The position numbers were made by a program, and so were the translations under genes. Positions 15,834 to 24,373 of a stretch of DNA of 36,196 nt are shown here, piece by piece; positions within the stretch are counted from its first letter, which is position 1, and the number at the start of each line of letters is the position of its first letter. The notes under the pieces were generated by a model. That model was not told the origin of the DNA. It saw nothing but the letters and a program-made list of their open reading frames with translations, and made no database searches. Origin of the DNA: Candidatus Altarchaeales archaeon WOR_SM1_SCG (GTDB lineage: Archaea > Altiarchaeota > Altiarchaeia > IMC4 > WOR-SM1-SCG). The stretch covers positions 1 through 36,196 of the forward strand of contig MCBE01000011.1 of the NCBI GenBank assembly GCA_001723845.1, given 5' to 3'.

Positions 15834-18800
15834 ATGGGGTTTTCAGAGATTAAAAAAAGCGGGGAAAGAAATTGTGAATTACAATTTAATTACCAAAAAA
15901 TTAAAATGAAGGGAAAAACACTTGAACAAAAACCCCTTCCATCAGGGGGAAGAACGGATAAAAATAAACGGGAAAATTCGGTCAGGAAGATTTTGGTTGT
16001 GGTTTTTGTTTTGATTCTGGGGTTTAGTGGGGGAGTGAGTGCACATACGGCAGATCAAATTCACTTGACACTTACAGGTCCTGAACATTGTCATTGTGAA
16101 GATGTTGTATGGGGCAAAAAATACTGTATGCCTTATCCTAAATCTGATAACTGGGTTGAAAACGGCGAAAAAATCATGTATAAATTTTCTTATGAGACAA
16201 CCCCTAATTATCTCACATTAGAAACGCCGGCAACTCACGATGCTATACAGATAATATACGATCCTGAATATTTTGAATATGTAAGTTATTGGGCTGAACT
16301 AGATGGTATTGCTGATGAATTTTTTTGTGTATTAGGGAATGCTGCAACTAATGAAGATTTAACTAATTTTCGGACAGGACTCACAGCAGCTTCTCTGACT
16401 TTTGGAGTTCATAGTTGCGCAACAGGAGCGGGTTGTGTTCTTCCTGCCACATGGATGCTGCTGGAATATGGTGCATTTGAAACAATGGAAAGTACGCGTT
16501 GTTTTGAAGTCCATGAAATTACCAAGGATGTTAATGGAAAAGATGTTGGAATACTAACATTTTTTTATAAAGAACATGCAGATGGAGATACTGGTGCAGT
16601 ATATATACAACTCAGGGCTAAAAAGTGTGGTGAAACAGGCATTCAAGGATTTTACAAGCATACTTATCATGATCATATATTTGATTTTTCCGTACATAAT
16701 ACTGAGAAGTCATATCCACATATTACAACAAAAATATCTGGAGAAGGATGCAATTGTACGGGTAGCGATAATAAATGTTTTGTTACAATACCTAATTTTA
16801 CTATATATAACTATCCTGGGACAGTTATATGTACAGATATACCAAGTGAAGCATCTGAATTCGGTTGTTGGAAATATACTCAAGAGGACGATTATACTTG
16901 CCATACCACTTGCGCTCCAGACGGAAGCTACTCACCAACATCAGAAGCATGTTGCTCTGGTTTAAACTATGATACAGACGCAAACCAATGTATTTCCAAT
17001 TGTCCAGAGGTATGCAAATGTAAAAATTCAACTACGATTGGATCTCAAAATTCAGATTGCACTTGGACTGACGAAACAAATTGTCCTAATGGTTGTGATG
17101 TTGGCGGAACAGAACAGTGTTTTCCAGATGAAACGACGACGAGCAATTGCTCTGAAACAACCGGCTGGAAATGCAAAGATGAAAACACACGAGGGTATCG
17201 GGATTCTGATTGTAATTGGAGCGGTATAGCAACCTGTAATCATGGATGTAATTACACTACTGGCACATGTAATCCAACACCTTCAGGCACCTGCACCCCA
17301 GAATGGTATTGCGACGCATTTGACCAAAGAAGATACAAGTTATCTGATTGTTCAGTTTGGACTACTCCTGCTTGCCATTATGGATGTGAAAATGGTTTCT
17401 GCAAACCTGAGAACCCTCCAACAAATCCTATTTGCACACCAAACTCCCTTGAATGTGTTGATTCAGATACTATAAAAAAATGTTATTTGGATGGAAGCGG
17501 CTGGAAATACTACGAATGCCCCGGCGGTTGCGAAAATCAATTATGTCATGCTTGCCTTGCGGAAGGATTAATGGCTTGCGGTGATCAGTATGGAATAGGA
17601 GATAAAAATAAAAATAGATATAAATGTAAAATGAAATTTGGCAGCATTACCGGAGGACCGACACGATCTTGGGTTTATACTGGATTGTGGGAGTGCTACT
17701 ATGGATGCACAAATGGAGAATGTAATATCTGTGAAGTCGGACGAACAAAATGTAATGGAAATAACCTGGAAACTTGTAATGGTCTCGGCTGGGATGTGAC
17801 TCACTGTAACATCGCCTGCTCAACATCTGGCACCGACCACTGTATGATATGTACGCCCGGAGCGCAGTACTGTAGTGGAAATATAAGTTATGAATGTGAT
17901 TACGATGGCAGTGAATGGGAGCCAGATGATTGCAATAACGGCTGTTCTGTTGGAGGATGTATAAAATGCACTCCCGGAGAAAGACACTGTGACGCCGTAA
18001 ACCTAAAAATCTGCAACGGTCACGGCACAAGTTACGAAACAATAAACTGCCCTAACGGCTGTTCAAATAATTACTGTAATTTATGTGTTCCTTCAAGTAA
18101 AACATGCAATGGCTTCATGTCGGAGGACTGCAATGCTAATGGCACATGGCTGAATACAACATTCTGTTCATGGGGATGCTCGTTAGGTGAATGCAAACCT
18201 GAACCGCCGAAATGCCCTGACGGGACTTATTCGGGTTACTGCAACTGGACAACACGAGAATACTGCGATAATGGAACACTTGTTAATAACTGCACTATGT
18301 GCGGGTGTGCAAATATTTCACAGATTTGCCATCAGGGGCAGTGTGTGATTCCAGTGGCATGTGAGAATGTGATCTGCGGAGAGAATGCTTATTGTGTAAT
18401 GGGAGAATGTTATTGCAGCGGCGGATATAAAAATTGTAATGGAAACTGGAGTGATGGGTGTGAGGCGGAGTGCTGTGGGAGTGAAACAAGAACCTGTGAT
18501 ACAGGAGGATGTAATGGAACCCAGACATGCAACAGCACTGGTGGATGGGGGGAATGTGTGAAGGAGGATATGTGTTGTGGAGTAACTTGTGGTACAGGAT
18601 ATAATTGTTCACGTGGAAACTGTGGTGTGATTCTTGGCTGCAATACAGAGATAACGACAACTAACCCAGGAGGTAACAATGTAACTTTAGCAGCAGATTT
18701 AAATTGTGGTGGCGATGGTTTGGAGATTGAAGCAGGAGGAATTACACTAGACTGCAACGGGCACACAATATCTGGAAGTGGCTCAGGAACAGGCATTTAT

Positions 18801-20648
18801 ATTGATGAAGTGAATAATGTAGTAATCAAAAATTGTATTATAAGAAATTTCAGAGAAGGAATTATATTAGATAGTGGAAATTCTAATAAAATTATAAATA
18901 ATACAGTTTACAATAACCGCGAATCAGGGATTCTTTTCCATAGTAGTTCCACTTGTAATAACATAATATCTGGCAATAATATATATGGTAATGGCAACGA
19001 AGCGAGTGATTGGGAGGGGGGTATTGTTTTAAATACCCCCTCAAACACCAACAATAATTTGATAATCAACAATCAAATTCATGATAATTTACCCAGTGGT
19101 ATTTATATGGACATAGATGATGGAGGCAATAACAAGATAATCAACAATACTATATATCATAATTTTTATAAAGATGAAGATTGTGATTTATATGGAGGTA
19201 TTACTATAAATGATCATGATATTGTAGCTGAAATAACTGGTAATTATATCTTTGATAATCAGTGTAGTGGAATATGGGCTGAGGATTTAGATCACGGTAC
19301 TCTAAATGCAAATATTATTTATGGGAATAAATATGGAATATTCCATATTTTTCCTGATGACATTGTTGTAAATTCAAATATAATTTGTGAAAACGATGTC
19401 GCAGATGTCGTTGGTAATGATAATAAGAATTACAATTTTTTTCACAATAATTATTGTGATGGGATAGTTGATGAGAACAACTATAATAAATTTAGAAACT
19501 GCGCCCATATTTGCAGTTCAAAACCCGCCTGTGATTACCTTTTCTGCGGCGAAAACGCCAACTGCTCAAACAGCACTTGTGTTTGTGATTCCGGGTGGAA
19601 AAATTGTGATAATTCTTATGGAACTGGGTGTGAAGCGCACTGCTGCGGGAATGAAACGCAAAACTGCACGGCATCAAACGGGTGCGGCGGGAATCAAACC
19701 TGCGCGGATGGGGAATGGAGTGAATGCAACACAACACTCAATTACTGCGATACGAACTGTGACGGGATAAAAGATGTATGTCAGTTGAATTCTTGCTCTC
19801 CCTGCGAATGCGTAAACGGGCAGACACGATCCTGCATTGCACAAAACGGCTGCATTGGCTCTCAAAATTGCACATCGGGAGCATGGGAGAATTGCACAAC
19901 CACACTTAATTACTGCGATACGAACTGTGACGGAGTAAATGATACATGCCAGTCCGGTGAATGCCAGACCTGTGAATGTATCGGTGAAGGACCGAAAACC
20001 TGTATGGTTGGCGGGTGTTCCGGGGCTAAAAATTGCACAAATGGGATTTTAGGGAGTTTTTTAAAGAATGATCTCTGCTGCGGAGTGGATTGCAGTGACG
20101 GGGATTCCTGCACACATGATGTCTGTTCTGCTGGAGTATGCTCAAATCCGGCGGTAACGGAATGCACGCACAATGACGGGTGCTGTGTTAATGGGTGCAG
20201 CCCGGTGGATGATAACGACTGCCCCTGCGCAAATGATTCGTGTTGTGATGACAGTAATTTCTGCACGATTGACTCCTGCTCTACCGGAGTATGCTCGGGG
20301 ACATTAATATCGCAGTGTTTTGATGGTGATGGCTGCTGTCCTGCAGGATGTACCAAAGAGAATGATAATGACTGCGGATGTATGAATGATCTGGACTGCG
20401 CGAGTAGTCAATTTTGCAATGAATCAGATTTATGTCAAAATTTAACTTGCAATGAATTTCATAAACCATTCAACCACCAGTGTTTTCATAACTGCGACTT
20501 GAATTATGATAATATTCATTTTCACGACTACAACGACTTAATGACTACCTACAAATGCTTCCTCGGAATCAATAATTGCGATAATTATTATCAAAATTGG
20601 AATCTAATTAAACAGGAATATCAGTGTTTCATAAATTCAGATAATTAA
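15834..20648 (+). CDS. giant secreted Cys-rich beta-helix surface protein
   Basis: A 1604-residue exported protein. The hydrophobic core ILVVVFVLILGFSGGVSA (about residues 53-70) is a signal peptide; ATG at 15906 (residue 25) gives a more normal n-region than the ATG at 15834. Residues 75-330 are a unique N-terminal domain. Residues 330-930 carry many Cys-rich repeats (CxxGCxxGxC patterns with Trp). Residues about 940-1215 are a right-handed parallel beta-helix (NosD/pectate-lyase-like; GGITLDCNGHTISG and repeated NNKIINNTI). Residues 1220-1560 are further Cys modules, including paired NYCDTNCDG units. No C-terminal membrane anchor or sorting signal is seen. The fold suggests glycan binding or adhesion outside the cell with many disulphides. 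The gene lies between inverted repeats next to a recombinase. Specific function is unknown. Confidence 0.85.
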   Translation: MGFSEIKKSGERNCELQFNYQKIKMKGKTLEQKPLPSGGRTDKNKRENSVRKILVVVFVLILGFSGGVSAHTADQIHLTLTGPEHCHCEDVVWGKKYCMPYPKSDNWVENGEKIMYKFSYETTPNYLTLETPATHDAIQIIYDPEYFEYVSYWAELDGIADEFFCVLGNAATNEDLTNFRTGLTAASLTFGVHSCATGAGCVLPATWMLLEYGAFETMESTRCFEVHEITKDVNGKDVGILTFFYKEHADGDTGAVYIQLRAKKCGETGIQGFYKHTYHDHIFDFSVHNTEKSYPHITTKISGEGCNCTGSDNKCFVTIPNFTIYNYPGTVICTDIPSEASEFGCWKYTQEDDYTCHTTCAPDGSYSPTSEACCSGLNYDTDANQCISNCPEVCKCKNSTTIGSQNSDCTWTDETNCPNGCDVGGTEQCFPDETTTSNCSETTGWKCKDENTRGYRDSDCNWSGIATCNHGCNYTTGTCNPTPSGTCTPEWYCDAFDQRRYKLSDCSVWTTPACHYGCENGFCKPENPPTNPICTPNSLECVDSDTIKKCYLDGSGWKYYECPGGCENQLCHACLAEGLMACGDQYGIGDKNKNRYKCKMKFGSITGGPTRSWVYTGLWECYYGCTNGECNICEVGRTKCNGNNLETCNGLGWDVTHCNIACSTSGTDHCMICTPGAQYCSGNISYECDYDGSEWEPDDCNNGCSVGGCIKCTPGERHCDAVNLKICNGHGTSYETINCPNGCSNNYCNLCVPSSKTCNGFMSEDCNANGTWLNTTFCSWGCSLGECKPEPPKCPDGTYSGYCNWTTREYCDNGTLVNNCTMCGCANISQICHQGQCVIPVACENVICGENAYCVMGECYCSGGYKNCNGNWSDGCEAECCGSETRTCDTGGCNGTQTCNSTGGWGECVKEDMCCGVTCGTGYNCSRGNCGVILGCNTEITTTNPGGNNVTLAADLNCGGDGLEIEAGGITLDCNGHTISGSGSGTGIYIDEVNNVVIKNCIIRNFREGIILDSGNSNKIINNTVYNNRESGILFHSSSTCNNIISGNNIYGNGNEASDWEGGIVLNTPSNTNNNLIINNQIHDNLPSGIYMDIDDGGNNKIINNTIYHNFYKDEDCDLYGGITINDHDIVAEITGNYIFDNQCSGIWAEDLDHGTLNANIIYGNKYGIFHIFPDDIVVNSNIICENDVADVVGNDNKNYNFFHNNYCDGIVDENNYNKFRNCAHICSSKPACDYLFCGENANCSNSTCVCDSGWKNCDNSYGTGCEAHCCGNETQNCTASNGCGGNQTCADGEWSECNTTLNYCDTNCDGIKDVCQLNSCSPCECVNGQTRSCIAQNGCIGSQNCTSGAWENCTTTLNYCDTNCDGVNDTCQSGECQTCECIGEGPKTCMVGGCSGAKNCTNGILGSFLKNDLCCGVDCSDGDSCTHDVCSAGVCSNPAVTECTHNDGCCVNGCSPVDDNDCPCANDSCCDDSNFCTIDSCSTGVCSGTLISQCFDGDGCCPAGCTKENDNDCGCMNDLDCASSQFCNESDLCQNLTCNEFHKPFNHQCFHNCDLNYDNIHFHDYNDLMTTYKCFLGINNCDNYYQNWNLIKQEYQCFINSDN

Positions 20649-20670
20649 ATCATAAAAAAAGATATATGAA

Positions 20671-20730
20671 CCCCCCCCAAAGAAACTCTCGCTCCTTCGT
20701 CGCTCGGTGCTATCGCACTCATATAACAAG
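20671..20730 (-). repeat. right inverted repeat flanking giant gene
   Basis: Inverted copy of the left boundary: CCCCCCCCAAAGAAA (20671-20685) answers TTTCTTTGGGGGGG, and TCATATAACAAG (20719-20730) answers CTTGTTATATGA. Between the two parts the right copy has 33 extra bases, which contain a GTGC-TATC-GCAC hairpin (20707-20718). The left copy has only two bases there. The pair brackets 4.9 kb holding only the giant gene. Confidence 0.55.
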
Positions 20731-20802
20731 AGGATATACGCGGCGGGCTTCCAGCCCTTGCCTTTCAGGAAATTTTGCTATCGCAAAACTTCGTATATCC
20801 TC
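20730..20802. other. long inverted repeat with inner hairpins, right flank
   Basis: GAGGATATACG (20730-20740) pairs perfectly with CGTATATCCTC (20792-20802). Inside are GGGCT-TCC-AGCCC (20745-20757) and TTTTGC-TATC-GCAAAA (20773-20788). Like the left flank it is an outer stem with two inner hairpins. No gene is supported in 20649-20973; a 65-codon frame here is only the translation of this structure. A TATA-like GATATAATAT (20951-20960) precedes the next gene by about 23 bases. Confidence 0.5.
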
Positions 20803-20973
20803 CATCCGTTATACGACATATTACTCGGCGAATACTCAATATCAAAAAAATCAAAATCTATAAAATATGGGTAACAAAATTTTAATTGAATTTACCGGAA
20901 TTTGAATTTTGAAGAAGTTGATAGAATGATTTATTAACTTTTAAATCCAAGATATAATATAACATAAAAAAAG

Positions 20974-21492
20974 ATGGTATTAAATCGTAAAAAATTTGAG
21001 TCAGTGCTTTTGTATATTCTCAAGCGATGCGGTTCTTATCCGCAGGTGGGTAAAACCGTAATTTACAAACTCCTTTATTTTTCAGATTTTAATTATTACG
21101 AGTTGTATGAAAAACACCTGACAGGAGAAATATATAGGAAAATAGATAGAGGACCTGCACCATGTAATCTTGAAAAGATTGCAGATGAGATGATAGAGGA
21201 AAATAAATTGCAGAAAATTGAAATTAGCCTTGATGGGAAAAAACAAATTAAACAAATTAAATATCTTCCCCTTATAGACCCTGATTTAAGTGTATTAAAT
21301 GCCCGGGAGATAAAAGTTATAAATGATGTAATCAGCGAGATTTCTCCAATGAACGCTTCACAAATAAGTGCATACTCGCATGGAGATATGCCGTGGAAAG
21401 CAACCGGGGATAAAGAAATTATTGATTACGAACTTGTGTTTTATCGTGATCCGGTGTATTCTGTCCGCGAGTACGAAAATGATGAAGAATGA
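20974..21492 (+). CDS. Panacea/SocA-like antitoxin (DUF4065)
   Basis: One hundred and seventy-two residues with the Panacea domain: GKTVIYKLLYFSDFNYYELYEKHLTGEIYRKIDRGPAP is the characteristic start, followed by a helical middle and the closing SAYSHGDMPWKAT. Panacea antitoxins neutralise many unrelated toxins encoded beside them. The toxin frame here begins inside the antitoxin stop (ATGA at 21489-21492), so the two were translationally coupled. The toxin gene is interrupted by a stop codon, leaving this antitoxin possibly unpartnered. A TATA-like sequence about 23 bases before the ATG fits a leaderless mRNA. Confidence 0.85.
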   Translation: MVLNRKKFESVLLYILKRCGSYPQVGKTVIYKLLYFSDFNYYELYEKHLTGEIYRKIDRGPAPCNLEKIADEMIEENKLQKIEISLDGKKQIKQIKYLPLIDPDLSVLNAREIKVINDVISEISPMNASQISAYSHGDMPWKATGDKEIIDYELVFYRDPVYSVREYENDEE

Positions 21493-21833
21493 CTTATGAC
21501 ACCGTTCCTGAATTTGAAAAGGACTTAAAGAAACTAAAAAAGAAATACAAACCCCTTGACGGCGATTTAGAGGTATTCAAAAAAGCATTGAAAGTAGATC
21601 CGGAAAATCTTACAGGCGTTGTTAGAATTTCCTCATTAGGTTAAAAAATTAAAACCGGGATATACAAAGCAAGAAAATTTTACTGTAAATCATTAAAAGG
21701 CAAAGGTGCTAAAAGCGGGATTAGGGTAATTTATGCTTATGTCCCCGAAGAAGATAAAATCATATTCATTGAGATATATCACAAGGGAAATAAATCCAAT
21801 CACGACATAAAAAGAATTGAAAAATATTTTTAA
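21489..21833 (+). pseudogene. RelE/ParE-like toxin with premature stop
   Basis: The frame reads TYDTVPEFEKDLKKLKKKYK to GVVRISSLG, meets TAA at 21642-21644 (codon 52), and continues as KIKTGIYKARKFYCKSLKGK and IIFIEIYHKGNKSNHDIKRI to a final TAA at 21831. Without the stop it would be a 114-residue RelE/ParE-superfamily protein, a ribosome-dependent mRNA nuclease or related toxin, with the usual C-terminal 'FIEIYHKG' strand. A single GAA-to-TAA change would explain the break (family members often have Glu after 'LG'). UAA is not a pyrrolysine codon, so readthrough by that route is excluded. It is probably a natural loss of the toxin. Confidence 0.8.
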
Positions 21834-21841
21834 TTATTAAA

Positions 21842-22645
21842 ATGCAGATGGAAAAATTCAGGAAAAATTCAATGAAAATTATTGCCGTTTTACTTGCGGC
21901 AGGCATTCTTTTAGCATTCCACCTGTTCCCGGTTCTGGTTTACTGCGTCACGGGAGAAAATGTTTATGAAAAAGTATCCCCCGTGCATCTGTCAGGGAAA
22001 ACGGTTTTCATATCAGATATGCATCTTACAAGGAACCATCTTAAAGAAAAAAGCAATTTTCCCGTTAATCTCCCGGATGATACAAAAAACCTGGTTATCG
22101 CCGGTGATCTTTTTGACTCGCCGGGATTTTTCAATGAATTGGGAGGAGACGAGAACAATGTATCAAAACCGTTTTGCACGGCGCTAAAATTTATAAACAA
22201 TTCGCCTGGAAACATATATTTCACGGTCGGGACACCGGTGCATGACCCCGGATTTCTTGCAGATTCAAGATTTTCAAATTACGGGATAAACTGCAATCAA
22301 ACGACGATTCATATTGCTGGCAGGGCGGCTATTTTTGAAATTGATGGATTGAATGTTGCAGCACACCACGGAGATTACATTGCAAGCGGCGTTTTTGACT
22401 GCATGACTTCATATTTTTCAAAGAAACTTGGAAAACCATTAATACTTGAGCGTTTATGGAAAAGTTCCATTAACCTGGACAACAATTACTGGCTTATTAC
22501 CGCACACAGCCACATTCCTGCGATAGATTATAAGCACAAAATTGCAAACCCGGGCGCATGGAATCCTGTTCCTGTTATAGGCGGGGATTTGAAAAATGCG
22601 GTTGTTGTTGAAAACGGAAGTGTTTTGCTTGTTAAATTAAATTAA
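21842..22645 (+). CDS. membrane-anchored metallophosphoesterase
   Basis: Two hundred and sixty-seven residues with an N-terminal hydrophobic segment (IIAVLLAAGILLAFHLFPVLVYCV, about 13-36). The phosphoesterase core follows: FISDMHL (D-x-H), IAGDLFDS (GD-x-x-D), VAAHHGDY (His) and TAHSHIP (H-x-H). The usual GNHD motif is replaced by VGTPVHDP, so the conserved Asn is absent, while the Asp/His may still be offered by the shifted HD. It resembles UDP-diacylglucosamine pyrophosphatase-like or archaeal lipid-related phosphoesterases in outline, but the substrate is unknown. It starts eight bases after the toxin remnant. The substituted motif could lower or change activity. Confidence 0.8.
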   Translation: MQMEKFRKNSMKIIAVLLAAGILLAFHLFPVLVYCVTGENVYEKVSPVHLSGKTVFISDMHLTRNHLKEKSNFPVNLPDDTKNLVIAGDLFDSPGFFNELGGDENNVSKPFCTALKFINNSPGNIYFTVGTPVHDPGFLADSRFSNYGINCNQTTIHIAGRAAIFEIDGLNVAAHHGDYIASGVFDCMTSYFSKKLGKPLILERLWKSSINLDNNYWLITAHSHIPAIDYKHKIANPGAWNPVPVIGGDLKNAVVVENGSVLLVKLN

Positions 22646-22649
22646 AATT

Positions 22650-22784
22650 TTGAGAACGGCAGAGACATTCAAAAGTCAAATCTTCTCTGCAGGAGTTTTT
22701 ATATTCGGAATACTAATAATTTTTATGGGTGTTTCTGTCGTTAATGATTTCATATTAATAATATTATCGGGTCATCAGGTCTAA
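22650..22784 (+). CDS. small single-pass membrane protein
   Basis: A 44-residue frame starting at TTG 22650: a short polar start (RTAETFKSQIF), then a hydrophobic helix AGVFIFGILIIFMGVSVV, then VNDFILIILSGHQV. It begins four bases after the phosphoesterase stop and ends 22 bases before the next gene, so it fits an operon. No ATG or ribosome site supports it, hence the low confidence. Confidence 0.35.
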   Translation: MRTAETFKSQIFSAGVFIFGILIIFMGVSVVNDFILIILSGHQV

Positions 22785-22806
22785 AATAATAAAATAAACA
22801 CATAAA

Positions 22807-23007
22807 ATGACAAAGGTGAATAAAGTTGAATTTAAAGATTTAAGAGGGGATGTAATCAAATACGATCCCGAAACCGACAGCACCATAAAGAGAATAGAAA
22901 TTAATGTTGAAGGAATTATTGAAGTGGAACGGGACAAAGTAGTTGAATATATAAAAGCCGCTGAATGGAAAGCGTACGGCAAGAAAGAAAGGTTAGGATT
23001 TGTTTAA
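22807..23007 (+). CDS. small hypothetical protein
   Basis: Sixty-six residues, acidic and basic mixed, with no signal peptide, no cysteine and no recognised motif (NVEGIIEVERDKVVEYIKAAEWK). It ends two bases before the CYTH gene and therefore probably shares its transcript. No Shine-Dalgarno site is evident. Real-gene status is supported mainly by tight spacing and a plausible beta-alpha composition. Confidence 0.6.
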   Translation: MTKVNKVEFKDLRGDVIKYDPETDSTIKRIEINVEGIIEVERDKVVEYIKAAEWKAYGKKERLGFV

Positions 23008-23009
23008 AA

Positions 23010-23513
23010 ATGCTTGAAGTTGAAGTAAAAGCAAGGGTTCCGGGTTTTTCGGAAATAGAAGAAAAATTAAAGAACCTTAACGCGAGATTCATTAAAACAG
23101 AAACGCAGGAGGACATTTATTTCGCGCATCCTTCAAGGGACTTCGGCGAGACGGATGAAGCCGCAAGGGTGCGTAAAATTAATGATAAATTTTTCCTGAC
23201 CTACAAGGGACCGAAAATTGATGCGGAAACAAAAACAAGAGAGGAGATTGAAATCCCGGTTGAAGAGAACATTATCATAATCCTTGAGAAACTGGGTTTT
23301 ACGAAATGGAGAACTGTGAGAAAGGAAAGAAAAACATACAAACTAAATGACCTGACAATCTGCCTTGACGATGTTTCCGGACTCGGAAATTTCATAGAAA
23401 TTGAAACAAAAGAATACGAAAATAAAAATAAAATTTTTGAACTCTTCCGAAAGCTCGGGGTTGATAAAAAGGACTGCATAACAAAATCTTATGCCGAATT
23501 GTTTGACGGGTGA
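23010..23513 (+). CDS. CYTH-domain phosphatase/cyclase (class IV AC-like)
   Basis: One hundred and sixty-seven residues of the CYTH superfamily (CyaB-like adenylate cyclase / thiamine triphosphatase), which hydrolyse or cyclise triphosphates inside a beta-tunnel. The N-terminal EVEVKARV is the ExExK motif. Later strands carry AARVRKI, LTYKGPK, REEIEIPV, VRKERKTY, ICLDDVSGLGNFIEIE and KSYAELF, matching the alternating charged residues that line the tunnel. ATG at 23010 gives MLEVEVKAR; an alternative GTG/ATG further up would extend into the previous gene. In archaea these proteins often act on inorganic triphosphate or thiamine triphosphate; which one is not decidable here. Confidence 0.88.
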   Translation: MLEVEVKARVPGFSEIEEKLKNLNARFIKTETQEDIYFAHPSRDFGETDEAARVRKINDKFFLTYKGPKIDAETKTREEIEIPVEENIIIILEKLGFTKWRTVRKERKTYKLNDLTICLDDVSGLGNFIEIETKEYENKNKIFELFRKLGVDKKDCITKSYAELFDG

Positions 23514-23710
23514 ATTAAGAAATTGTTTTTAATAATATAATTTAATAATTTACTGTGATAATCGCCTGAAAACCAAAAAAGAAGTTACACCGCAGGAAAT
23601 TGCGGGATTACCCGGTTAAAATTCCCGCAGCCCACCTATGTTTTACGGCGTTATACGGAACGGGAAAAAGCAATTAAAAAATAGGCGTCGGTTTTTCAAA
23701 CCTCGCGATA

Positions 23711-23752
23711 TTTTTTATTGTAAAATCATATAGTTTATAGTACAATAAAAAA
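23711..23752. promoter_or_regulatory. 12-bp inverted repeat at the start of the pRiA4b ORF-3-like gene
   Basis: TTTTTTATTGTA (23711-23722) is matched perfectly by TACAATAAAAAA (23741-23752), which ends on the A of the ATG. The 18-base spacer holds a TATA-like CATATAGTTTATAG. It is likely an operator over the promoter, or an mRNA hairpin covering the start. A weaker GGTTT-TTC-AAACC hairpin lies just upstream. Confidence 0.5.
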
Positions 23753-24351
23753 TGAAAAAGAAATTCAACAAGGTGTATCAATTCAAGATTACACTAAAAG
23801 GGACAAAGCCGCCGGTCTGGCGGAGAATACAGGTACCTGAAACTTATTCGTTCTGGGATTTACATGTCGCAATACAGGACGCTATGGGCTGGGAGGACTA
23901 TCACCTGCATCAATTTGAGATTGCCGACCCCTCCACGGGAATGAAAATTGAGATAGGAATCCCGGAAGAAGGATACGGTGAGTATGGAAACACAATTCCC
24001 GGATGGAAACGAAAAATATCCGGGTATTTCTCAATGGAGAATAAATCCGCGGATTATGTGTATGATTTCGGCGACTACTGGGAACACAGGATACTTCTGG
24101 AAAAGATACTTCCCGGAGAAAAAGACATTAATTACCCGGTATGCATTAAAGGAAAGAGGGCATGCCCGCCTGAGGACTGCGGCGGAACTTACGGTTATGA
24201 GGAATTTTTAGAAGCAATAAAGGACCCGGAGCACGAGGAACACGATGAGATGCTAAACTGGATCGGCGAAAAATTTGATCCCGAGTACTTTGACCCCGGC
24301 GATGTTTGTTTTGACGACCCCGGCGAGCGCAGGAGAACGGCACTTAGTTAG
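23752..24351 (+). CDS. pRiA4b ORF-3-family protein
   Basis: A 199-residue member of the plasmid pRiA4b ORF-3 family (IS1096 passenger TnpR-like), recognisable from VYQFKITLKGTKPPVWRRIQVPETYSFWDLHVAIQDAMGWEDYHLHQF and, after it, DYVYDFGDYWEHRILLEK with PVCIKGKRACPPEDCGG. The family is widespread on mobile elements and its biochemical role is unknown despite the TnpR-like name. A perfect inverted repeat precedes the ATG. The next gene begins 22 bases later, so the two likely form an operon. Confidence 0.9.
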   Translation: MKKKFNKVYQFKITLKGTKPPVWRRIQVPETYSFWDLHVAIQDAMGWEDYHLHQFEIADPSTGMKIEIGIPEEGYGEYGNTIPGWKRKISGYFSMENKSADYVYDFGDYWEHRILLEKILPGEKDINYPVCIKGKRACPPEDCGGTYGYEEFLEAIKDPEHEEHDEMLNWIGEKFDPEYFDPGDVCFDDPGERRRTALS

Positions 24352-24373
24352 TATTTGTTGATAAAGAAAAAAA

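Noticed and set aside
20666-20863. 65-codon frame after the giant gene
   Set aside because: Covers the inverted repeat and hairpins; composition follows the palindromes rather than a protein.
21642-21644. In-frame stop in the RelE-like gene as a recoded amino acid
   Set aside because: The codon is TAA; archaeal pyrrolysine uses TAG, and no selenocysteine signal applies to TAA.
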